A stretch of DNA of 34,789 nucleotides from positions 1 through 34,789 of the forward strand of contig CAYORU010000038.1 of the NCBI GenBank assembly GCA_964406445.1, written 5' to 3'. The translations under genes were made by a program, and so were the position numbers. Each line of letters opens with the position of its first letter. Position 1 is the stretch's first letter. The notes under the pieces are model-generated. The model did no database searches. It was not told the origin of the DNA and saw nothing but the letters and a program-made list of their open reading frames with translations. Source of the stretch: SG8-30 sp964406445. Its GTDB lineage: Bacteria > Pseudomonadota > Gammaproteobacteria > Steroidobacterales > Steroidobacteraceae. Below, piece by piece: positions 25,950-33,815 of the stretch.

Positions 25950-26729
25950 ATGGATTCGACGGTCAGCTTCGCCCTCGCCGAGGGCATCGCCACGGTGACG
26001 CTCAACCGGCCCGACGTGGCCAACACCATGAACCTGCAGTTCGGCCGCGACCTGCTCGACGCCGCGCGCCGCTGCGGCAGCGAGGGCGGCGTGCGCGCCG
26101 TGGTCATCACCGGCGCCGGCAAGGCGTTCTGCTTCGGCGGCGACCTCGGCGCGATGATGATGAACGAGGGCGACGCGCGCGAGCAGTACCTGCGCGAGCT
26201 GACCGTGGACCTGCACGCGGCGATCCTCGCCTTCACGCGGCTCGACGCGCCGGTGATCGCCGCCGTGAACGGCACCGCCGCCGGCGCCGGCGTCGGACTC
26301 GTCGCCATGGCCGATCTGGCCGTGGCCGCCGAGTCGGCGAAGTTCTCGCTGGCCTACACCGGCGTGGGCCTGACTCCGGACGGCAGCACTTCGTACTTCC
26401 TGCCGCGAGTCCTCGGCATGAAGCGCGCGATGGAGCTCGTGCTGACCAATCGGCCGCTGACCGCCGCCGAGGCGCTGGACTGGGGGCTCGTCAACAAGGT
26501 GGTGCCCGACAGCCAGGTCGCCGCCGAGGCCGCGGCGCTCGGCGCGAAGCTCGCCGCCGGCCCGCTCGGCGCGTTCGGCCAGGCCAAGCGCCTGCTGCGC
26601 AGCGGCGCGTCGCTCGAGGCCCAGCTCGAGGACGAGAGCCGCACGATCGCGCGCCAAAGCAAGGGCGCCGAGGCGGCGGAGGGGATCGGCGCGTTCCTGG
26701 GGAAGAGGAAGCCTGAGTTCCGGAAGTGA
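25950..26729 (+). CDS. Enoyl-CoA hydratase/isomerase (crotonase family)
   Basis: The 259-residue protein starts at ATG 25950 behind CAGGAG. It has both oxyanion-hole segments of the crotonase fold, AFCFGGDL (59-66) and GTAAGAGVGL (108-117). Asp144 in GLTPDGSTSYFLPR stands where PaaG-type isomerases have their catalytic Asp and no hydratase Glu is evident there, so an isomerase is somewhat more likely than a plain hydratase. The C-terminus GIGAFLGKRKPEF is typical of the family. It is co-transcribed with tetR and points to CoA-thioester chemistry in the pathway. Its stop codon lies inside an inverted repeat. Confidence 0.92.
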   Translation: MDSTVSFALAEGIATVTLNRPDVANTMNLQFGRDLLDAARRCGSEGGVRAVVITGAGKAFCFGGDLGAMMMNEGDAREQYLRELTVDLHAAILAFTRLDAPVIAAVNGTAAGAGVGLVAMADLAVAAESAKFSLAYTGVGLTPDGSTSYFLPRVLGMKRAMELVLTNRPLTAAEALDWGLVNKVVPDSQVAAEAAALGAKLAAGPLGAFGQAKRLLRSGASLEAQLEDESRTIARQSKGAEAAEGIGAFLGKRKPEFRK

Positions 26730-26820
26730 TCGGTGACCGGTGACCGGTGACCGGCCGAACCGGGCAGTGCCGGGAGACAAGGGTTCCGGCCGATCACTGA
26801 TCACCGGTCACCGGTCACTT
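26724..26820. repeat. Large inverted repeat built from GGTGACC units, between convergent genes
   Basis: The arms 26724-26756 and 26788-26820 are 33 bases each and agree at 29 positions; the 31-base loop has its own short pairing. The left arm carries three tandem GGTGACC units. Each arm begins, read inwards, with AAGTGA, which supplies the last Lys codon and the TGA stop of the crotonase gene on one side and of the phosphoglycerate mutase gene on the other. It would form a strong hairpin in either transcript and may act as a two-way terminator or be a REP-like mobile element. Confidence 0.9.
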
Positions 26821-27567
26821 CCTCTCCCCCTGCCTCGCCACGGCCTCCGCGGCCTTCTTGACCGCTTCCGCATCCCCGAGGAACCGCCGCGGCCTGGCGG
26901 GCGAGAGCGCGTCGTCGAGCTCGTAGACGATCGGCACGCCGGTCGGGATGTTGAACTCGACGATGTCCTCCTCGGACATCCCGTCGAGCATCTTCACCAG
27001 CGCGCGCAGGCTGTTGCCGTGGGCGACGATCAGAACGTCGCGGCCGGCCATGAGCTCGGGCCCCACCCGCTCGCGCCAGAACGGCAACACGCGGGCGAGG
27101 GTGTCCTTGAGCGACTCGGTCGCCGGCAGCAGCGCGGGGTCGAGGCCGCGGTAGCGCGGATCGAAGCGGGGATGCCGTTCGTCGCCGGCGTCGAGCGGCG
27201 GCGGCGGGATGTCGTAGCTCCGACGCCAGATCTTGACCTGGTCGGCGCCGTGGCGCCGCGCGGTCTCGGCCTTGTCGAGGCCCTGTAGGGCGCCGTAGTG
27301 GCGCTCGTTGAGCCGCCAGCTGCGCTCGACGGGGATCCACATCAGGTCCATCTCGTCGAGCACCAGCCACAGCGTGCGGATGGCGCGCTTCAGGACCGAG
27401 GTGAAGGCGAGGTCGAATTCGAGACCTTCGGCCTTGAGCAGGCGGCCGGCCTCGCGGGCCTCCGCGACGCCCTGCTCGGTGAGGTCCACGTCGGTCCAGC
27501 CGGTGAACAGGTTCTCGAGGTTCCACGCGCTCTGGCCGTGGCGGACCATCACGAGTTTTCCGGGCAC
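26815..27567 (-). CDS. gpmA: 2,3-bisphosphoglycerate-dependent phosphoglycerate mutase
   Basis: The 250-residue protein starts at GTG 27567 behind GGAGGG. It has the phosphohistidine motif VRHGQSAWN (His10), ENLFTGWTDVDLTEQG, Glu88 in ERHYGALQG and the second catalytic His183 in IVAHGNSLRALVK, all as in dPGM enzymes. It interconverts 3- and 2-phosphoglycerate in glycolysis and gluconeogenesis in the cytoplasm. It lies 27 bases downstream of the glycosyltransferase gene, which follows the glutamate dehydrogenase gene, so it is probably expressed with them. Its stop codon is in the inverted repeat. Confidence 0.96.
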   Translation of the reverse strand: MPGKLVMVRHGQSAWNLENLFTGWTDVDLTEQGVAEAREAGRLLKAEGLEFDLAFTSVLKRAIRTLWLVLDEMDLMWIPVERSWRLNERHYGALQGLDKAETARRHGADQVKIWRRSYDIPPPPLDAGDERHPRFDPRYRGLDPALLPATESLKDTLARVLPFWRERVGPELMAGRDVLIVAHGNSLRALVKMLDGMSEEDIVEFNIPTGVPIVYELDDALSPARPRRFLGDAEAVKKAAEAVARQGERK

Positions 27568-27594
27568 GATTTCCCTCCGCTTGCTGCGCAGGCG

Positions 27595-28410
27595 TTATAC
27601 CACGGCGCTGCCGGCGATTGACCCGGCGAGGTGCGCATCCAGCCCGCGCGTGCAGCGGATCCGCCGGTCGCGTCGCGTGCGTTCGAGGAGCTCATGGCCC
27701 GTCGCGGCCTGCGATCGATCGGCGGGCGGATGGTGGAGATGCCAGGCCAGCGCGCCGAAGGGGAGGCTCCGGCGGGCGATGCCGGCGTTCGCGAGCCGCG
27801 CGGCGAGCTCCTTGTCCTCCGGCCCCCAGCCGCGCAGCGACTCGTCCCAGCCGTTCACGGCCACGAGATCGTCGCGCCAGAAGGCCTGGTTGCAGCCCTT
27901 GATCGCCATCCAGCCGTTCGCCGCGCGGCCGAGCAGGCCGCCGAGCCACGGCGCTCGCCAGGCCTGGGCGCGGTGGCGCCGGTCGGTGTCGGCGCGCCGG
28001 GGTCCGGGCGCACGGCCCTCGATCACGCGCCGCGTCGCGTCGGGCGTCAGCGGCAGGCGGCAGCCCTGCACCCAGCGGCCGCGGCAGGCGTGCCGCGCGT
28101 GATCGGCGAGGAAGGCGGCGTCGAGCAGCATGTCGCCGTCGACCATGACCACGTAGTCCGCCGCGGCCCGGGCGACCGCGGCGTTGCGCGCGCGGCAGAG
28201 CCCCCAGCCGTCGTGCGGCTGCCAGGCGTGCAGCAGCGGGAAGGGCGCGCGGGCCGCCGCCCGGCCGACGACCTCGCGGGTCGGCGCGCCCGAGCCGTCG
28301 TCCGCGACGACCAGCACGCCCGGCGCGCGGGTCTGCGCCAGCGCCGAGTCGAGCACCCTCGCGAGCGCGTCGGGGCGCTCGTAGGTCGTGACGACCAGCG
28401 CGATCCGCAC
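27595..28410 (-). CDS. GT2-family glycosyltransferase with C-terminal galactosyltransferase-like region
   Basis: I place the start at GTG 28410, 4 bases after the glutamate dehydrogenase stop, because the GT-A fold begins right there (VRIALVVTTYERPDALARVL). The 271-residue protein has ADDGSG (36-41), the metal/nucleotide-binding DGD at 91-93 (MVDGDMLL) and GWGPEDKEL (194-202), the signature of the galactosyltransferase-type C-terminal region with the catalytic acidic pair. It likely adds a sugar from a nucleotide sugar in cell-surface glycan synthesis; donor and acceptor are unknown. Its location behind a metabolic enzyme looks like operon convenience rather than shared function. Confidence 0.88.
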   Translation of the reverse strand: MRIALVVTTYERPDALARVLDSALAQTRAPGVLVVADDGSGAPTREVVGRAAARAPFPLLHAWQPHDGWGLCRARNAAVARAAADYVVMVDGDMLLDAAFLADHARHACRGRWVQGCRLPLTPDATRRVIEGRAPGPRRADTDRRHRAQAWRAPWLGGLLGRAANGWMAIKGCNQAFWRDDLVAVNGWDESLRGWGPEDKELAARLANAGIARRSLPFGALAWHLHHPPADRSQAATGHELLERTRRDRRIRCTRGLDAHLAGSIAGSAVV

Positions 28411-28414
28411 CGGG

Positions 28415-31400
28415 TCAGCTTTGCGCCAGCCGCCGCGCCGCCTGCAGCGCGACCGAGAGCGTCGCGAAGTCGGGAAGGCCCAGCGTACGCATCTCCTCCA
28501 CCGTCCGTCGCAGGGACTCGAGCACCCGGCCCCGGTCCGCAAGCCAGGCGTCCAGCGCCTGCTCGGGCTTGCCGCGCCGGGCGCCGGCGAGGGCCGCGGC
28601 GCACAGGCGCCGCTGCAGCGCGTAGGCTTCCTCCTTGAGCGTCGCGCGGGCCACGGCCTGCCAGTGGCCTTCGACCGGCAGCCGGTCGAGGCCGGCCCGG
28701 ATCCAGTCGATGCCCGTTCGGGCGCCGAGCGCGAAGTAGGCCCGCGCGGTCACGTCCACGGGCAGCGAGGAAGCCCGCGCCACCTCCACGATGTCGACCG
28801 ACGAGTGCGCGGCCGTGAGGCCGGCGACGCGGCGCGCGAGCTTCGGCGGCGCGCCGCGCGACTCGAGCTTGGCGACGGCGCGCTCGAAGTGCTCCGACTC
28901 CAGGCCGGCCAGCAGCGAGGGCAGGTCGCGCTGCAGCTCGCCGAGGCCCGGCTGCAGCGACGAGACGGCGCGCTCGATGTCGAGGTTGCGGAGGTTGGCG
29001 AGCACCCAGTAGGTGAGGTAGCGGAGCAGGCGGCTGCTGGCGTGCAGCATCTCGTACTGCAGCGCGGCCGGGACCCGGTTGTCGAGGCGCTCGATGTCCG
29101 CCCACAGGCCGCGCATGTCGGTCGCCTCGCGGGCGATCGAATAGGCGCGGGCGATCGCGCCGATGTCGGCGCCCGTGTCCTCCTGGGTGCGGATCGCGAA
29201 CACCGGCCCCATGCGGTTGACCATGCTGTTGCTGGTGGCGGTCACGATGATCTCGCGCCGCAGCGGGTGTCCCGGCACCTCCGCGGCGAAGCGCTTCTGC
29301 AGCGGCGCCGTGAAGTAGCGCAGCAGCTCCCGGCCCAGGTAGGGGTCCTCGGGCACGTCGGACTGGATCAGCTGGTCGTACAGCCACAGCTTCGAGTAGG
29401 ACAGGATCATCGCGAGTTCAGGCCGCGTCAGGCCCTTGCCCAGCCGGCGCCGCTCGGCGATCTCGTCGTCGGTCGGCAGCGACTCCAGCGCCCGGTCGAG
29501 CCCCGCCGAGCGCTCCAGCGCGCGTATCACGTGCGCGTGCTCGGGCAGCATCTCCGGCGCGGTGGCCTCGGCCACGGACAGCGCCTGGCTCTGCATGTAG
29601 TTGCCGCGCAGCACCAGATCGCCGACCTCGTCGGTCATGCGCGCGAGCAGGCTGTCGCGGGCCTTGCGCCCGAGCCGGCCGGATCGCGCCGCGCCGGACA
29701 GGAGGATCTTGATGTTGACCTCGAGGTCCGAACAGTTCACGCCGCCGGAGTTGTCGATGAAGTCGGTGTTGAGCCGGCCGCCGGCGAGCGCGTACTCGAT
29801 CCGGCCCTTCTGCGACAGGCCGAGGTTGCCGCCCTCGCCGACCACGCGGCAGCGCAGCTCGCGTCCGTCGACGCGGACTGCGTCGTTGGCGCGATCGCCG
29901 ACCTCCGCGTGCGACTCGCCGCTCGCCTTCACGTAGGTGCCGATGCCGCCATTCCAGAGGAGATCGACCGGCAGCCTGAGGATCGCGCGCACCACGTCCC
30001 GTGGCGACGGCGCGGCGGACTCGAGGCCCAGCAGCCGGCGGGCCTCGGGCGAGAGCGGCACGGTCTTGGCGTTGCGCGGGTAGACGCCGCCGCCGCGCGA
30101 GATCGCCTTGCGGTCGTAGTCGTCCCAGCTGGAGCGCGGGAGCGCGAACAGGCGCTCGCGCTCGGCGAGGCTGCGCCCGGCGTCGGGCTCCGGGTCGATG
30201 AAGATGTGCAGGTGGTTGAACGCGGCGACGAGCCGGATGTGCCGCGAGAGCAGCATGCCGTTTCCGAACACGTCGCCCGACATGTCGCCGATGCCGGCGA
30301 CCGTGAAGTCCTCGGACTGTATGTCCTTGCCGAGCTCGCGGAAGTGGCGCTTGACGCATTCCCAGCCGCCGCGCGCGGTGATCCCCATCTTCTTGTGGTC
30401 GTAGCCGGCCGAGCCGCCGGAAGCGAAGGCGTCGCCGAGCCAGAAGCCGTACTCCGCCGCGATCTCGTTGGCGACGTCGGAGAAGCTGGCGGTGCCCTTG
30501 TCGGCCGCCACGACCAGGTAGGGATCGTCCGGGTCCTGGCGCACCACCCGCGGCGGCGGCACGACCTTGCCGTCGACGAGGTTGTCGGTCAGGTCGAGCA
30601 GCGTGCGGATGAAGAGCCGGTAGCAGGCCGTGCCCTCCGCCTGCGCCTCGTCGCGGCCGGCGGGCAGCCGGCGCGGCACGAAGCCGCCCTTGGAACCCAC
30701 CGGCACGATGACGGTGTTCTTGACGTTCTGCGCCTTCATGAGGCCGAGGATCTCGGTGCGGAAGTCCTCGCGCCGGTCGGACCAGCGCAGGCCGCCGCGC
30801 GCCACCTTGCCCATGCGCAGGTGCACGCCCTCGACCCGCGGCGAGTGCATGAAGATCTCGAACATCGGCCGTGGCTGCGGCGTCTCAGCCACGGCGCGCG
30901 GGTCGAGCTTGACGCCGATGTAGGGCCGCGGCGCGCCGGCGGCGTCGCGCTGGAAGAAGCTGGTGCGCAGCGTCGCGAGGATCGCGGACAGGAAGGCGCG
31001 GACGATGCGGTCGTCGTCGACGCGCGTGATCTTGCCGAGCAGCGCCTCGACGGCCTGCCGGTGCCGGCCCTCGGCGCGCGTCCGCTCGGCGGGCTTGAGG
31101 TCGGGGTCGAAGCGCGCCAGGAACAGCCGCGCGAGGTGGCCGGCCGCGGCCGGGTGGGTCGCCAGCGCCTCTTCCATGTAGGACTGCGACAGGGGCAGCC
31201 CGAGCTGCACGAACCAGCGCGCGTAGGTGCGCAGCACCGCCACCGCCCGCCAGTCGAGGTCGGCGGCGAGCACGAGGCGGTTGAACCCGTCGTTGTCGGC
31301 CTGTCCGTGCCACACGGCGTCGAAAGTCTCGACGAGGCGCGGTCCGTCGGTCGGCAGGTCGATGCGCACGCCGCGCGGGTGCTCGAGCTCGAAGTCCTGG

Positions 31401-33229
31401 ATCCACCAGGTGCCGGTCGCGGGCGAGATCTCGTAGGGCCGCTCGCTGATCAGCTTCAGGCCGAGGTTCTCGATGGTGGGCAGGACGTCCGAGATCGGGA
31501 TCGGGCGGTCGCGGCGGTAGATCTTGAACTGCAGCCGGTGCTCGGCGTCCCCCGGCCTGCGGCCGAGGCCGACCACGAGCCTGTCCGGGTGCGACGCGAG
31601 TTCCTCGAGGCGCGCGAGATCGTCGACCGCGGCCGCCGGATCCACGTCCTCGTGGTAGGCCGTGGGGAAGGCTCCGCCCCAGCGCCGGAAGCGGCTCGCG
31701 GCCTCGTCGAGCGGCAGGGTCGCCTCGAGCGCCTGCTGGAGCCGGTCGGCCCAGGTGCGCACGGCCTCCTCGATGCGGCCTTCGAGGCTCGCGGCGTCGG
31801 CTTCGATCTCGGCGTCCGGGTCGGTGCGGACCAGCATATAGAGCCGTACGAGCACCGACTGCGACAGCTGCACCTGCGACTCGATGGCGAGCCCCCCCAG
31901 CGCCTCGGTCGCGATGCGCTCGATGCGCTGGCGGACCTGGGTGTTGTAGCGGTCGCGCGGTACGTAAAGCAGCAGCGTGAAGAAGCGGCGGAACGCGTCG
32001 CGGCGCAGGAACAGCCGTACCTCGGCGCGCTCGTAGAGGTTGACGATGCCGCGGATGATCCTCACCAGGTCGGGCACGCTCGCCTGGAACAGCTCGTCGC
32101 GCGGATAGACGTCGAGCGCATGGGCCACGGCCTTGCCGTCGTGGCTCGCGGGCGACAGGCCGAAGTGCGAGACGACGCGCTGGATCTTGTGGCGCAGCAC
32201 GGGGATGTCGCGCGGGCTCGAGCTGTAGGCCGTGGAGGTCCAAAGCCCGATGAAGCGCCGCTCGCCGCTGATCCGGCCGCGGGCGTCGAAGGTCTTGACC
32301 CCGACGTAGTCTAGGTGGGTCGCGCGATGCACCGTGGCGATGGAGTTCGCCTTGGTGATGATCAGCAGGTCCCTGGAGCGCGCGAACTCGCGGATGTCGC
32401 CGGACAGCCGCGTCGGTGGCGCGACGGGGCGCCCGGCCTCCGGCCGCATCAGGCCCAGCCCGGTCTTCGCGAGCGGCTCCAGGACGTCGTGGCTGCGGCC
32501 GCGGCGCAGGCGGTACTCGCGGTAGCCGAGGAAGGTGAAGTGGTTGTCCGCCATCCACTCGAGCAGGGTGGCGGCCTCGCGCGCCTCGGCGGCCGGCACC
32601 GGCGGATCGCTGCGCAGCGACTCGGCGATGGCGGCGCTGGCGCGGCGCATGGGCAGCCAGTCCGAGGTGACTCGGCGAACGTCGTGCAGCGCGGACAGCA
32701 CGCGCGAGCGCAATGCCTCGAGGCGGCCGGGCTCGCTCTCGCGGTCGACCTCGACCAGCTGCCAGGACTCGGTGATTGCCACGCCCGGCGGCCGCTCGTC
32801 ATGCAGCGCGGTAAGGCGCCCGCGGCGGTCGCGGCTCACCGACAGCACCGGGTGAACGAGGAAATGCACGGCGAGCCCGCTCTGCCCCAGCACGATGCCG
32901 AGCGAGTCGACCAGGAACGGCATGTCGTCGGTGACGGTCATCACCACCGTGCGCGAGCTGCCGAAACCGTCGGCTTCGCGATCGGGGTTGAAGACCCGCA
33001 CCAGCGTCTCGCCCGGCTTGCGCGCCGTCGCGAAGGCCAGGTGCTGCAGCGCCGCGCGCGCCAGCGCGTCGCGGTCGTGTTCCGCGAGATCTTCCTCGGC
33101 GACGCCGTGGTAGTAGGCCCGGACAAGCGCCGCCGGCGCGACCGGCGGGCGCTCGGTCCGGAGCCGCTCCGCCCGCGCAGCGATCCGCTCGATCAGCGCG
33201 GCGCGTGCGGCCGGAATGTGGCCATGCAT
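28415..33229 (-). CDS. Large NAD-dependent glutamate dehydrogenase
   Basis: The 1604-residue protein matches the GDH-180 class (bacterial NAD-specific glutamate dehydrogenase) in length and content. The N-terminal regulatory half has ACT-like regions (TVVMTVTDDMPFLVDSLGIVL near 95-115). The catalytic half has VGSKGGFVPRRLP at about 845, ADKGTASFSDVANEIA, the GIGDMSGDVFGNGML dinucleotide-linked segment, and DNSGGVNCSDLEVNIKILL. The C-terminal helical part ends in AARRLAQS. It converts glutamate to 2-oxoglutarate with release of ammonia, usually in catabolism of glutamate and of amino acids feeding it. It lies 45 bases downstream of marR on the same strand, and the glycosyltransferase gene follows after 4 bases. 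Confidence 0.96.
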   Translation of the reverse strand: MHGHIPAARAALIERIAARAERLRTERPPVAPAALVRAYYHGVAEEDLAEHDRDALARAALQHLAFATARKPGETLVRVFNPDREADGFGSSRTVVMTVTDDMPFLVDSLGIVLGQSGLAVHFLVHPVLSVSRDRRGRLTALHDERPPGVAITESWQLVEVDRESEPGRLEALRSRVLSALHDVRRVTSDWLPMRRASAAIAESLRSDPPVPAAEAREAATLLEWMADNHFTFLGYREYRLRRGRSHDVLEPLAKTGLGLMRPEAGRPVAPPTRLSGDIREFARSRDLLIITKANSIATVHRATHLDYVGVKTFDARGRISGERRFIGLWTSTAYSSSPRDIPVLRHKIQRVVSHFGLSPASHDGKAVAHALDVYPRDELFQASVPDLVRIIRGIVNLYERAEVRLFLRRDAFRRFFTLLLYVPRDRYNTQVRQRIERIATEALGGLAIESQVQLSQSVLVRLYMLVRTDPDAEIEADAASLEGRIEEAVRTWADRLQQALEATLPLDEAASRFRRWGGAFPTAYHEDVDPAAAVDDLARLEELASHPDRLVVGLGRRPGDAEHRLQFKIYRRDRPIPISDVLPTIENLGLKLISERPYEISPATGTWWIQDFELEHPRGVRIDLPTDGPRLVETFDAVWHGQADNDGFNRLVLAADLDWRAVAVLRTYARWFVQLGLPLSQSYMEEALATHPAAAGHLARLFLARFDPDLKPAERTRAEGRHRQAVEALLGKITRVDDDRIVRAFLSAILATLRTSFFQRDAAGAPRPYIGVKLDPRAVAETPQPRPMFEIFMHSPRVEGVHLRMGKVARGGLRWSDRREDFRTEILGLMKAQNVKNTVIVPVGSKGGFVPRRLPAGRDEAQAEGTACYRLFIRTLLDLTDNLVDGKVVPPPRVVRQDPDDPYLVVAADKGTASFSDVANEIAAEYGFWLGDAFASGGSAGYDHKKMGITARGGWECVKRHFRELGKDIQSEDFTVAGIGDMSGDVFGNGMLLSRHIRLVAAFNHLHIFIDPEPDAGRSLAERERLFALPRSSWDDYDRKAISRGGGVYPRNAKTVPLSPEARRLLGLESAAPSPRDVVRAILRLPVDLLWNGGIGTYVKASGESHAEVGDRANDAVRVDGRELRCRVVGEGGNLGLSQKGRIEYALAGGRLNTDFIDNSGGVNCSDLEVNIKILLSGAARSGRLGRKARDSLLARMTDEVGDLVLRGNYMQSQALSVAEATAPEMLPEHAHVIRALERSAGLDRALESLPTDDEIAERRRLGKGLTRPELAMILSYSKLWLYDQLIQSDVPEDPYLGRELLRYFTAPLQKRFAAEVPGHPLRREIIVTATSNSMVNRMGPVFAIRTQEDTGADIGAIARAYSIAREATDMRGLWADIERLDNRVPAALQYEMLHASSRLLRYLTYWVLANLRNLDIERAVSSLQPGLGELQRDLPSLLAGLESEHFERAVAKLESRGAPPKLARRVAGLTAAHSSVDIVEVARASSLPVDVTARAYFALGARTGIDWIRAGLDRLPVEGHWQAVARATLKEEAYALQRRLCAAALAGARRGKPEQALDAWLADRGRVLESLRRTVEEMRTLGLPDFATLSVALQAARRLAQS

Positions 33230-33274
33230 GGACGTCTCCCCCGGGTCAGCCGGCCGGTGCCCTCCGGCGCTGCA

Positions 33275-33736
33275 TTATATGTGCGCGCGTGCACGCTCGG
33301 TCAGCCGGCGCAGGGCCTCGTCGAGCGCGGCGCGCGCCTCCGGCTCGAGCGCCCCGAGCAGGCGGCGCTCGTACTCGAGCGCCCAAGGCACGATCCGGGT
33401 GTATACATCGCGGCCCGCGCGGGTCAGGGCGAGCCGCTGGCGGCGGCGATCGGCCCGCACCGCGCCGCGGCGCACCCGGCCGGCGCGCTCGAGCCGCGCC
33501 ACCGCGCGGCTGATGGCCACCTTGTCCATCGCGGTCCGCGAGGCGAGCTCCGCCGCCGTGAGGCCTGGCGCCTGCGCGAGCACGGCGACCACGCGCCACT
33601 CGGGGATGCTCAGGTCGTGCCGCTCTGCATACACCGAGGCGATCGCCGCCGAGACGGTGTTCGCCAGCACCGAGAGCCGGTAGGGCAGGAACCGCTCGAG
33701 CTCGAGCGCGCTGGCGGGCTTGGGTCTGGCCGGCAT
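33275..33736 (-). CDS. MarR-family transcriptional regulator
   Basis: The 153-residue protein starts at ATG 33736 with GGAG 7-10 bases upstream. The winged helix-turn-helix spans about 48-110: LSIPEWRVVAVLAQAPGLTA, ELASRTAMDKVAISRAVARLE, then the wing GAVRADRRRQRLALT. It is divergent from hppD, and the gap between them holds a 14-bp near-palindrome over the hppD start region. MarR proteins next to aromatic catabolism genes usually repress them until a pathway compound binds; control of tyrosine breakdown is therefore likely. The glutamate dehydrogenase gene follows 45 bases downstream. Confidence 0.92.
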   Translation of the reverse strand: MPARPKPASALELERFLPYRLSVLANTVSAAIASVYAERHDLSIPEWRVVAVLAQAPGLTAAELASRTAMDKVAISRAVARLERAGRVRRGAVRADRRRQRLALTRAGRDVYTRIVPWALEYERRLLGALEPEARAALDEALRRLTERARAHI

Positions 33737-33771
33737 TTCTGGCTCCGGGTGGCGCGGGGCGCGGCCGCGGC

Positions 33772-33792
33772 TATAATCGTTGCAATTGTAAC
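33772..33792 (+). promoter_or_regulatory. hppD promoter with probable MarR operator
   Basis: A perfect -10 TATAAT at 33772-33777 faces hppD, though no clear -35 is present 17 bases upstream. Immediately downstream GTTGCAATTGTAAC (33779-33792) is a palindrome with one mismatched pair and would cover the expected transcription start. This is the usual spot for a MarR-type repressor site, and it lies in the marR-hppD gap. Confidence 0.65.
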
Positions 33793-33815
33793 TATTCCGC
33801 GGCCGGAGGTGGGGC

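Noticed and set aside
26731..26756. GGTGACC tandem units as a CRISPR or minisatellite
   Set aside because: There are only three short units without spacers, and they form one arm of an inverted repeat.
28388..32314. Open frame of 1308 codons on the plus strand
   Set aside because: It lies wholly antisense to the glutamate dehydrogenase gene, shows no recognisable domain, and has the His/Arg/Gly/Val-rich composition typical of the reverse frame of GC-rich genes.
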